From contig DESK01000001.1 in assembly GCA_002361955.1 (NCBI GenBank), positions 22,211 to 39,184 on the forward strand: DNA of 16,974 nt. Reading direction: 5' to 3'. The stretch is from Lachnospiraceae bacterium UBA3316. GTDB taxonomy: Bacteria; Bacillota; Clostridia; Lachnospirales; Lachnospiraceae. Below the pieces are notes generated by a model. It was not told the origin of the DNA and searched no databases. It was given only the letters and a program-made list of their open reading frames with translations. Made by a program: the position numbers and the translations under genes. The first letter of the stretch is position 1; every line of letters begins with the position of its first letter. Of this stretch, positions 7,540 through 14,381 are shown piece after piece.

Positions 7540-7956
7540 ATGAAACAGTTTAGAAAGCTATTTTTGGGAATGGTGATGGCACTTTGCGTGGTAGGGCTGG
7601 CAGCCTGCGGGACAAATCGGAAAAATACCACACAGACAACGGAAAACACGAAAGCGACAGAAAAAACGACGGAAAAGACAACAGAAAAGACGACGGCTGC
7701 CACAGAGAAGGACACCACAGCCGTTACGGAGGAGACAAAGGGAACTACCGGGTCCACAGACCGCACGAATGAGACTGCGACCGACAATCTCAACGACGCC
7801 ACGGACGGGACAAAGGACAGAAAGGGCGTTGTGGATGAAATCGGGGATGATATCCGGGACGGCGTGGAGGATATGGCAGACGATCTGGAGGGGAACACGG
7901 AGCATACACAGGCCACAGAAAGAAATGGTTCTATGACGGAGACAAACCGCAAATAG
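7540..7956 (+). CDS. Threonine-rich lipoprotein, unknown function
   Basis: A 138-residue lipoprotein. The signal peptide ends in a textbook lipobox LAAC with lipidated C23, so it should be anchored on the outer face of a membrane. Residues 24-80 are a low-complexity Thr/Glu/Lys stretch with three EKTT units. They are followed by a short acidic, probably helical segment (VVDEIGDDIRDGVEDMADDL), which is the only part that looks folded. GGAGAAGG precedes the ATG. It follows the spoVAF-like gene closely and may share its transcript, so a role in the spore or in germination is possible but not shown. I recognise no named family. Confidence 0.8.
   Translation: MKQFRKLFLGMVMALCVVGLAACGTNRKNTTQTTENTKATEKTTEKTTEKTTAATEKDTTAVTEETKGTTGSTDRTNETATDNLNDATDGTKDRKGVVDEIGDDIRDGVEDMADDLEGNTEHTQATERNGSMTETNRK
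7660..7695 (+). repeat. Three 12-bp tandem repeats encoding EKTT
   Basis: GAAAAAACGACG, GAAAAGACAACA and GAAAAGACGACG stand head to tail and encode EKTT three times in the lipoprotein linker. Unit changes are mostly at third codon positions, so the repeat is not a very recent duplication. Confidence 0.7.
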
Positions 7957-7966
7957 CAGTTAGGGG

Positions 7967-7996
7967 TTGAAAAGGCGGGTCATTATTCTGTATACT
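7967..7996 (+). promoter_or_regulatory. Sigma-A promoter of the hisA-pth-mfd unit
   Basis: -35 TTGAAA (7967-7972), 18-nt spacer, -10 TATACT (7991-7996). It starts 11 nt after the lipoprotein stop and gives a leader of about 95 nt before hisA. Confidence 0.65.
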
Positions 7997-7998
7997 AG

Positions 7999-8082
7999 AA
8001 GGCGCAGCGCAGGCTGCGTCTTAAATCATATATAAGCAAGGGTACGGTTTGGCCATCGGGCCACAGGACTGCACCGTTGCAG
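7999..8082 (+). other. Structured leader before the eukaryotic-type hisA
   Basis: Three hairpins can be drawn. The first is a 10-bp stem with core CGCAGC (8003-8008) / GCTGCG (8013-8018), including one G-U pair. The second is TGGCC (8050-8054) / GGCCA (8059-8063). The third is CTGCA (8069-8073) / TGCAG (8078-8082), ending 5 nt before the Shine-Dalgarno sequence. ACGGT (8044-8048) can instead pair with ACCGT (8073-8077), which would enclose the second hairpin and break the third. No known riboswitch or T-box core was recognised. Confidence 0.4.
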
Positions 8083-8097
8083 GAAATGAGGGAAAGT

Positions 8098-8871
8098 ATG
8101 AGATTTCGGCCTTGTATTGACATACATAATGGAAAAGTAAAGCAGATCGTGGGCGATTCTTTGGCGGACGCAGGGGATATGGCGGCAGAAAATTTTGTGT
8201 CGGAGCAGGACGCGCCATATTACGCCCGATTTTATCAGAGAGATGGCATTCGGGGAGGCCATGTCATTTTGCTCAATGCCGTTTCCTCCCCCTATTACGG
8301 GGCCACAAAGGCCCAGGCGCTGGCGGCTCTGCGGGCCTATCCGGGAGGGATGCAGGCAGGGGGCGGCATTCATGACGGGAATGCCGGAGAGTACCTGGAC
8401 GCGGGAGCCTCCCATGTGATCGTCACCAGTTTTGTGTTCCGGGAGGGACGCCTGGATTATAACAATCTGGAAAGGATGCGCAGCGCGGTGGGAAAGGAAC
8501 ACCTGGTTCTGGATCTGAGCTGCAGGCGCAGGGGGGACGCTTATTATATTGTCACAGACCGCTGGCAGAAGTTTACGGACGTGGAGCTGACGGAGCATGC
8601 CATGGAGAAGCTGTCGGCCTACTGCGATGAATTTCTGATCCACGCTGTGGATGTGGAGGGAAAGGCCAGGGGTATGGAAGAAGATCTGGTGCGGATGCTG
8701 GGAAATTGGCGGGGGCTTCCCGTCACCTATGCGGGCGGCGTAGGAAGCTTCCGTGACCTGGAAAGACTGAGGGAGCTTGGACAGGGAGCGGTGGACGTGA
8801 CCGTGGGGAGCGCCCTGGATCTTTTCGGGGGAAAGATGGAGTACCGGAAGGTTCTGGAGTTTTGCAGGTAA
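8098..8871 (+). CDS. hisA: Eukaryotic-type HisA (ProFAR isomerase, HIS6-like)
   Basis: A 257-residue (beta/alpha)8-barrel enzyme that converts ProFAR to PRFAR in histidine synthesis. The sequence follows the plant/fungal HIS6 type rather than ordinary bacterial HisA: CIDIHNGKVKQIVG (6-19, with D8 as probable catalytic acid/base), NFVSEQDAPYYARFY, QAGGGIHD, VIVTSFVF, LDLSCRRRGDAYYIV (D139), EFLIHAVDVEG, TYAGGVGS and a closing VTVGSALDLFGG. The ATG at 8098 is chosen because GAGGG (8088-8092) lies 5 nt upstream and the family motif begins directly. In-frame TTG 8077 and ATG 8086 only add residues unlike the family. It is not in a his operon: pth follows 37 nt later, then mfd. Function is well supported by family motifs; the unusual lineage suggests transfer or an old paralogous replacement. 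Confidence 0.88.
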   Translation: MRFRPCIDIHNGKVKQIVGDSLADAGDMAAENFVSEQDAPYYARFYQRDGIRGGHVILLNAVSSPYYGATKAQALAALRAYPGGMQAGGGIHDGNAGEYLDAGASHVIVTSFVFREGRLDYNNLERMRSAVGKEHLVLDLSCRRRGDAYYIVTDRWQKFTDVELTEHAMEKLSAYCDEFLIHAVDVEGKARGMEEDLVRMLGNWRGLPVTYAGGVGSFRDLERLRELGQGAVDVTVGSALDLFGGKMEYRKVLEFCR

Positions 8872-8908
8872 CAGTGCAGGCAGGTTATAGGATAGAAGGA
8901 GACAGGAT

Positions 8909-9484
8909 ATGTATATAATTGTGGGACTGGGAAATCCCGGAAAACAGTATGAGCACACACGGCATAATGTGGGCTTTGATACGATAGACGTTCTGGCGGA
9001 GCGCTACCACATCAGCGTGGACGTAAGGAAGCATAAGGCACTGTATGGAAAAGGGGCGATCGAGGGACAGAAGGTGATTCTGGCCAAGCCCCAGACATTT
9101 ATGAATTTAAGTGGTGAGAGCGTAAGAGAGCTCATAGATTTTTATAAGATCGATGAAACGGAGGAGCTGATCATCGTTTATGATGATATCAGCCTGGAAC
9201 CGGGGCAGCTGCGGCTGCGGGCAAAGGGCAGTGCCGGGGGCCATAATGGGATCAAAAGCGTGATCGCCCATCTGGGCGGGCAGGAGTTTAAGCGGGTGAA
9301 GATCGGCGTGGGAGAGAAGCCCAAGGGCTGGGATTTGGCGGACTATGTACTGAGCCGTTTCCCAAAGGAAGAAAGGCTCCATGTGGAGTCGGCCCTGGAG
9401 CGGGCCGCAGACGCCGTGGTGAAGATCATCACCGGCGATATGGCCTCTGCCATGAATGAATATAATAAGAAGGTAGAAGCATGA
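8909..9484 (+). CDS. pth: Peptidyl-tRNA hydrolase
   Basis: A 191-residue cytoplasmic enzyme that frees tRNA from prematurely released peptidyl-tRNA. The active-site set is intact: GLGNPG (6-11) with N9, catalytic H19 in TRHNVGFD, MNLSG 65-69, D92 in VYDDI, and GGHNGIKS (110-117) with N113. Length matches the family. AAGGAGA lies 6 nt before the ATG. The gene ends in an ATGA overlap with mfd, the classic pth-mfd arrangement of Firmicutes, so their translation is probably coupled. Confidence 0.97.
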   Translation: MYIIVGLGNPGKQYEHTRHNVGFDTIDVLAERYHISVDVRKHKALYGKGAIEGQKVILAKPQTFMNLSGESVRELIDFYKIDETEELIIVYDDISLEPGQLRLRAKGSAGGHNGIKSVIAHLGGQEFKRVKIGVGEKPKGWDLADYVLSRFPKEERLHVESALERAADAVVKIITGDMASAMNEYNKKVEA

Positions 9485-12400
9485 AAGCATTTACAGAGCC
9501 ACTAAAAAAGCTGGGGGAATTTTCGGAGATTAAGTCGGCCCTCAGGCGGGAGGGCATGGTGCAGACGTCAGGCTGTATCGACGCCCAGAAGCCTCATTTT
9601 ATCTATGGGGTGGGTGAGGATTTCCCCTATAAAGTGATCCTTACCTACAGTGAGACAAGGGCCAAGGAGCTGTATGAAAATTATCGTTTTTTTGATAAAA
9701 AGGTTCTGTTGTATCCGGCCCGCGACCTGATTTTCTATAATGCGGATATCCACAGCAACCTGATCGTCCAGCAGCGGATCGCCGCCCTGCGGGCAGTTAT
9801 GGAAGAGGAAGAGGCAACGGTGATCACAACTATGGGAGGCTGCATGGATCATCTGGTGCCGCCGGAGCAGTGGAAAAAGCATATCCTGCGCATAGAAAAC
9901 GACAGTGTGGTGGAGATGGAGGCTATGCGTCTGCGCCTGACGGCCATGGGCTATGAGGCCGTATCCCAGGTGGAGGGTAGCGGGCAGTTTGCCATCCGCG
10001 GGGGGATTGTGGACATTTTCCCGCTGACGGAGGAAAACCCCATCCGTATCGAGCTGTGGGGAGACGAAGTAGATTCGATCAGGAGCTTTGACGCGGAAAG
10101 CCAGCGGTCCATAGAAAATCTGGACCGCGCCGTGATCTATCCGGCCAGCGAAGTGATGGCGGACAGGAAACGGATCAGGGAAGCCGTAGCCCGGATGGAG
10201 CAGGATGTAAAGAAACCTTATGAGAAGCTGCGGGCGGAAGGGAAGACAGAGGAAGCGCACCGGCTGAAAACGCTCCTGGAGGAGACGAAGGAGCGGATGA
10301 CGGAGTTTCAGGGAGCCCTGGGACTGGACGCGCTGGTGGACTACCTCTACGAGAAGACCGTGGGCTTTATCGAGTATTTTAAAGGGAAAAAAACGCTGTT
10401 TGTGCTGGATGAGCCCCACCGCCTGATGGAGGAAGGGAACGCCATTGAGACAGAGTTCCGGGAGAGCATGGAGAACCGTCTGGCAAAGGGCTACGTGCTT
10501 CCGGGGCAGATGGGGGTCTTAAATACCTGCCAGGAGGTGATCGGCAGGCTGAACGGACAGCACTGCCTGGGGCTATGTACGCTGGAGGCTCCCAGGAGCC
10601 ACTGGAATGTGACGGCAAGATACAGCCTGGATGTGCGGGCCGTGAACCCCTACAACAACAGCTTTGAGCTGCTGGTGCAGGATCTGAAGAGATGGAAGAA
10701 GGAGAAATACCGGGTGCTGCTGCTTTCCGGTTCCAGGACAAGGGCGGCCCGTCTGGCCCAGGATCTTCAGGAAGAGGGAGTGAATGGCTTCTACACGGAA
10801 AACCTGGACCGGGAAATTCAGCCGGGGGAGCTTTTAGTGGCCTACGGGAAGGTGGCCAGAGGATATGAGTATCCGTTGATCAAGTTTGTGGTGATCTCGG
10901 AGAGCGATATCTTTGGACAGGAGAAGAAGAAAAAGAAGAAGCGGAAGGTCTATGAAGGGCAGAAGATCCAGAGCTTCGCGGAGCTTTCAGTGGGGGACTA
11001 TGTGGTGCATGAGAATCACGGCCTGGGTATCTACCGGGGGATCGAGAAAGTAGAGGTAGACAGGGTAACCAAGGACTATATGAAGATTGAGTATGCCGGG
11101 GGCAGCAATCTTTATATCCTGGCCACACAGTTTGACGTGATTCAAAAGTACGGGGACGCAGAGACGAAAAAGCCAAAGCTGAATAAACTGGGAGGCCAGG
11201 AGTGGAATAAGACAAAGACCCGGGTGCGGGGAGCCGTCAAGGACATTGCCAGGGATCTTGTGAAGCTTTACGCGGCAAGGCAGCAGCGGGAGGGCTTTGT
11301 GTACGGGCCGGATACGGTATGGCAGCGGGAGTTTGAAGAGACCTTTCCCTTTGAGGAGACGGAGGATCAGCTGCTGGCCATCGAGGCCGTAAAGAAGGAC
11401 ATGGAGAGCACAAAGATCATGGACCGGCTGGTCTGCGGCGACGTGGGCTATGGGAAGACGGAGATCGCCATCCGGGCGGCCTTCAAGGCCGTACAGGAGG
11501 GAAAGCAGGTGGTTTACCTGGTGCCCACCACGATCCTGGCGCAGCAGCATTACAACACCTTTGTCCAGCGGATGATGGATTTTCCTGTGCGGGTAGACCT
11601 GTTGTGCCGTTTCCGCACGGCCGCGGAGCAGAAAAAGACAATCACTGATCTGAAAAAAGGGTTTGTGGATATTCTGATCGGAACCCACCGGGTGCTCTCC
11701 AAGGATGTGGAATTTAAGGATCTGGGAATGCTGATCATCGACGAGGAGCAGCGCTTCGGCGTGACCCATAAAGAAAAGATCAAGAAAATGAAGGAAAATG
11801 TGGATGTGCTGACCTTGACAGCCACGCCGATTCCCAGAACCCTGCACATGAGCCTGATCGGCATCAGGGATATGAGCGTACTGGAGGAAGCCCCCCAGGA
11901 GAGGCAGCCCATCCAGACCTACGTGATGGAGTACAATGACGAGATGGTGCGGGAGGCGATCAGCCGCGAGCTGGCCAGAGGCGGCCAGGTCTATTATGTG
12001 TACAACAGGGTGAATACCATTGTGGAGATGACGAATACGGTTGCCAGGCTGGTGCCCGAGGCCAATGTGGCGTTTGCCCATGGACAGATGAAGGAGCGGG
12101 AGCTGGAAAAAATCATGTACGGTTTTATTAATGGGGAGATTGATGTTTTGGTGTCCACTACCATCATTGAGACGGGGCTGGACATCTCAAATGTCAATAC
12201 CATGATCATCCACGACGCGGATAACCTTGGGCTTTCCCAGCTCTATCAGCTTCGGGGAAGGGTGGGGCGTTCTAACCGCACAGCCTACGCCTTCCTCATG
12301 TATAAGAAGAACAAGATGCTGAGAGAGGTGGCGGAGAAGCGCCTCCACGCCATCCGGGAATTTACCGATCTGGGCAGCGGGTTTAAGATCGCGATGCGTG

Positions 12401-13005
12401 ACCTGGAAATTCGGGGAGCCGGGAACCTTTTGGGAGCGCAGCAGCACGGCCATATGGCGGCTGTGGGCTATGACCTCTATTGTAAGATGTTAAATGAGGC
12501 TGTCAAAGAGCAGCGGGGGGAATGCGTCGAAGAAGAGTCCTATGAGACAACCATCGATATCGATATCGACGCCTTTATCCCGGAGCGTTATATCAAAAAT
12601 GAGGCCCAGAAGCTGGATATCTACAAGCGGGTGGCAGGTATTGAGAGCGAGGAGGAGTATGACGATATGCTCGAAGAGCTGATGGACCGTTTTGGGGAGC
12701 CGCCCCGTTCCGTGCAGAATCTGCTGGCGATCGCGAATCTGAAGGCAATGGCCCACAGGGCCTACGTCACCGAGGTGGCCCAGAAGGGGGATGTGATCAA
12801 GCTTACCCTGTTTGAGCGGGCCAAGGTAGATCCAAAGAAGCTGGAATATTTCCTTCAGCAAAACAAAGGGCGTATGAGCTTTGTCATGGATACGCCTCCC
12901 TATATTCAATATGTCAAGCCGCGAAAGAGTGCCAGGGATAATGACGACGTTCTGACGGTGGTGCGGGGGCTGCTGGAGGAGCTTGGCCAGCTCAGGCAGC
13001 TGTGA
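9481..13005 (+). CDS. mfd: Transcription-repair coupling factor Mfd
   Basis: A 1174-residue, full-length ATPase that removes RNA polymerase stalled at DNA lesions and recruits UvrA. Domains in order: a UvrB-like module (about 1-340, including GQFAIRGGIVDIFP), a middle domain, a lysine-rich linker (KKKKKKRK, about 481-488), the RNA-polymerase interaction domain (SVGDYVVHENHGLGIYRG, from 503), the translocase motor with Walker A GYGKT around K659, DEEQ at 754-757, TATP at 780-783 and RGRVGR at 925-930, and the C-terminal UvrA-inhibitory domain (DAFIPERYIKNEAQKLDIYK and following). No motor motif is missing. Its start overlaps the pth stop by ATGA. No clear terminator follows; the next promoter begins 37 nt downstream. 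Confidence 0.97.
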   Translation: MKAFTEPLKKLGEFSEIKSALRREGMVQTSGCIDAQKPHFIYGVGEDFPYKVILTYSETRAKELYENYRFFDKKVLLYPARDLIFYNADIHSNLIVQQRIAALRAVMEEEEATVITTMGGCMDHLVPPEQWKKHILRIENDSVVEMEAMRLRLTAMGYEAVSQVEGSGQFAIRGGIVDIFPLTEENPIRIELWGDEVDSIRSFDAESQRSIENLDRAVIYPASEVMADRKRIREAVARMEQDVKKPYEKLRAEGKTEEAHRLKTLLEETKERMTEFQGALGLDALVDYLYEKTVGFIEYFKGKKTLFVLDEPHRLMEEGNAIETEFRESMENRLAKGYVLPGQMGVLNTCQEVIGRLNGQHCLGLCTLEAPRSHWNVTARYSLDVRAVNPYNNSFELLVQDLKRWKKEKYRVLLLSGSRTRAARLAQDLQEEGVNGFYTENLDREIQPGELLVAYGKVARGYEYPLIKFVVISESDIFGQEKKKKKKRKVYEGQKIQSFAELSVGDYVVHENHGLGIYRGIEKVEVDRVTKDYMKIEYAGGSNLYILATQFDVIQKYGDAETKKPKLNKLGGQEWNKTKTRVRGAVKDIARDLVKLYAARQQREGFVYGPDTVWQREFEETFPFEETEDQLLAIEAVKKDMESTKIMDRLVCGDVGYGKTEIAIRAAFKAVQEGKQVVYLVPTTILAQQHYNTFVQRMMDFPVRVDLLCRFRTAAEQKKTITDLKKGFVDILIGTHRVLSKDVEFKDLGMLIIDEEQRFGVTHKEKIKKMKENVDVLTLTATPIPRTLHMSLIGIRDMSVLEEAPQERQPIQTYVMEYNDEMVREAISRELARGGQVYYVYNRVNTIVEMTNTVARLVPEANVAFAHGQMKERELEKIMYGFINGEIDVLVSTTIIETGLDISNVNTMIIHDADNLGLSQLYQLRGRVGRSNRTAYAFLMYKKNKMLREVAEKRLHAIREFTDLGSGFKIAMRDLEIRGAGNLLGAQQHGHMAAVGYDLYCKMLNEAVKEQRGECVEEESYETTIDIDIDAFIPERYIKNEAQKLDIYKRVAGIESEEEYDDMLEELMDRFGEPPRSVQNLLAIANLKAMAHRAYVTEVAQKGDVIKLTLFERAKVDPKKLEYFLQQNKGRMSFVMDTPPYIQYVKPRKSARDNDDVLTVVRGLLEELGQLRQL

Positions 13006-13028
13006 AGTTACTGTGAAAAAACTGTTAA
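13000..13028 (+). promoter_or_regulatory. Pho-box-like triple direct repeat upstream of the parvulin-like lipoprotein
   Basis: CTGTGAA (13000-13006), CTGTGAA (13011-13017) and CTGTTAA (13022-13028) are spaced by exactly 11 nt. Read on the other strand they contain TTCACA, TTCACA and TTAACA, which match the TT(A/C/T)ACA boxes bound as tandem dimers by PhoP/PhoB-type response regulators. They lie 14 nt upstream of the -35. The first repeat overlaps the mfd stop. The regulator is inferred from the repeat pattern only. Confidence 0.45.
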
Positions 13029-13042
13029 TTTGAATAAAAGGA

Positions 13043-13071
13043 TTGCGAGAAAAAGCAAAAGGGCTTATACT
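13043..13071 (+). promoter_or_regulatory. Sigma-A promoter of the parvulin-like lipoprotein
   Basis: -35 TTGCGA (13043-13048), 17-nt spacer, -10 TATACT (13066-13071). The leader is about 29 nt. AGGAGG at 13092-13097 stands 9 nt before the ATG. Confidence 0.7.
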
Positions 13072-13106
13072 GTACGAAGTGATTTTATTTTAGGAGGAAA
13101 CTTATC

Positions 13107-14264
13107 ATGAACAGGATAGGAAAAAAACTGCTGGCAGCAGGCTTATGCCTGGGGCTGGCGCTGGGAACTGTGACAGGATGCGGAGCGGACACGAACGCAG
13201 GGAAAGCAGTTGCCGTGTTAGACGGGGAAAATATTGACTACTCACTGGTAAACTTTATGCTGCGTTTTAACCAGGCGGAGATGCAGAGCGCTTACGGCGG
13301 ACTCTTTGGGGACAATATGTGGGCCAGCTACGGTGAGAATGTAAAGAGCGATATCATGGAAAATGTGAAGCAGATGCTGATCCTTGAGAAACATATGGAG
13401 GAGTATGACGTAACCATTACCGATGAGGAAAAAGAAAATATCGCCAATACGGCAGCGGCGTTTATGGAGAGCAACGAAAAGGGAACGCTGAAGGCCATGA
13501 CAGCCACCCAGGAGATCGTGGAGCGGATGCTGACGCTGAGCCTGGTGCAGAACAAGATGCAGGCGGCTATCGTCAAAGACGTGGACACAGAGGTTTCTGA
13601 CGAAGAGGCGGCCCAGAAAAAGGTACAGTATGTGCTGTTCAGCACAGCGGCTACCCAGGATGAGGAAGGCAACAGCGTGGAGAAGACCGACGAGGAGAAG
13701 GCCGCCCTCAAGGAGCAGGCAGAGCAGCTTTTGGAGGTCGTGAAGGGCGGAACAGATATGGATGAGGCAGTGAAGGCCATCGACGAAGAGAAGTCCGCAA
13801 GCACCACCACCTACGGCGCTGACAACGGCAGCCTGGATGAGACGGTGAAGGCTGCGGTAGACAGTCTTTCTGACGGAGAGTGCGCGGACAGCGTCATCGA
13901 GACAGACAGCGGCTATTATGTGGCGAAGATGGTATCCACCTTCGATGCGGAGGCTACCGAGAACCAGAAGACGACGATTGTGAACCAGAGAAAGAGCGAC
14001 AAGTTCGACGAGGTGTACAATCCCTGGGAGGAAGCTGCAGAGTATACGCAGGATGATGAGCTGTTAGCAGAGATGACCTTTACGGATACCTTTGAAGTAA
14101 AGAGCACAGAGACAGAGACGGAAGGCGGATCTGAGGCGGAGACGGCCGCTGAGAGCGAGGCTGCATCTGAGGCGGAGACGGCTGCTGAGAGCGAGGCTGC
14201 ATCTGAGACAGAGACGGCTGCCGAGAGTGAAACCTCATCTGAGACAGAGACAGTTGCTGAGTAG
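13107..14264 (+). CDS. Parvulin-like (PrsA/SurA-type) lipoprotein with low-complexity tail
   Basis: A 385-residue lipoprotein: lipobox VTGC with C25, then a SurA/PrsA-like N-terminal helical region (VAVLDGENIDYSLVNFMLRF onward, about 34-160) and a parvulin-like domain (about 170-278). It probably helps fold exported proteins on the outer face of the membrane. At the two positions where parvulins usually have histidine (ARHILV and GYHIIKV), this protein has VQYVLFS (Y175) and GYYVAKM (Y271), so isomerase activity may be absent and only chaperone activity left. Residues 334-385 are a Ser/Glu/Thr/Ala tail with 12-residue repeats. A dedicated promoter with upstream direct repeats drives it. The fold call is by motif pattern and could be checked by structure prediction. 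Confidence 0.8.
   Translation: MNRIGKKLLAAGLCLGLALGTVTGCGADTNAGKAVAVLDGENIDYSLVNFMLRFNQAEMQSAYGGLFGDNMWASYGENVKSDIMENVKQMLILEKHMEEYDVTITDEEKENIANTAAAFMESNEKGTLKAMTATQEIVERMLTLSLVQNKMQAAIVKDVDTEVSDEEAAQKKVQYVLFSTAATQDEEGNSVEKTDEEKAALKEQAEQLLEVVKGGTDMDEAVKAIDEEKSASTTTYGADNGSLDETVKAAVDSLSDGECADSVIETDSGYYVAKMVSTFDAEATENQKTTIVNQRKSDKFDEVYNPWEEAAEYTQDDELLAEMTFTDTFEVKSTETETEGGSEAETAAESEAASEAETAAESEAASETETAAESETSSETETVAE
14130..14261 (+). repeat. 36-bp tandem repeat in the lipoprotein tail
   Basis: Three full 36-bp units (14130-14165, 14166-14201, 14202-14237) and a 24-bp part unit (14238-14261) encode SEAETAAESEAA, SEAETAAESEAA, SETETAAESETS and SETETVAE. Units 1 and 2 are almost identical in DNA, so they arose recently and copy number may vary between strains. 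Confidence 0.85.
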
Positions 14265-14306
14265 TAATAGTTGGAATAGATGGATGTTCGCCTGGATTTC
14301 CTGTAT

Positions 14307-14370
14307 ATTTCCCGCAGAAGCTGAGAGAGGCCTGCGGGAAATAGCCGGAGGCTTCCGGGCGACTTTTTTT
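14307..14370 (+). terminator. Tandem hairpins and T-run just before thiT (terminator or attenuator)
   Basis: Hairpin 1 is an 11-bp perfect stem, ATTTCCCGCAG (14307-14317) / CTGCGGGAAAT (14332-14342), with a 14-nt loop. Hairpin 2 is CCGGA (14345-14349) / TCCGG (14354-14358), then 5 nt and seven T (14364-14370). The T-run directly abuts the thiT ribosome binding site GGAGGT (14371-14376). There is no room for a promoter after it, so it either ends the lipoprotein transcript with some readthrough or acts in the thiT leader. GAAGC (14317-14321) can pair with GCTTC (14351-14355), which excludes both hairpins. A possible -10 TATATT is at 14304-14309, with only a poor -35. Confidence 0.55.
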
Positions 14371-14381
14371 GGAGGTGCGAG

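Noticed and set aside
7999..8022. Intrinsic terminator after the Thr-rich lipoprotein
   Set aside because: The stem is strong but no T-run follows, and it sits immediately downstream of the hisA promoter -10, so it would be at the start of the new transcript.
8077..8097. Upstream TTG (8077) or ATG (8086) start for hisA
   Set aside because: The family N-terminus begins at 8098 and the best Shine-Dalgarno sequence fits that ATG. The TTG lies inside a leader hairpin.
8026..8958. 310-codon minus-strand frame over hisA
   Set aside because: It is antisense to a gene with clear family motifs on the plus strand and shows no recognisable domain or start site.
10987..12081. Long open frame (364 codons) on the minus strand inside mfd
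   Set aside because: It is antisense to the Mfd motor domain, with a His/Leu-rich shadow composition and no regulatory signals.
14265..14381. TPP riboswitch before thiT
   Set aside because: GCTGAGA occurs at 14320-14326 as in the TPP aptamer, but the required CCTGAT..GG and following P4/P5 core are absent and the surrounding pairing is a simple hairpin.
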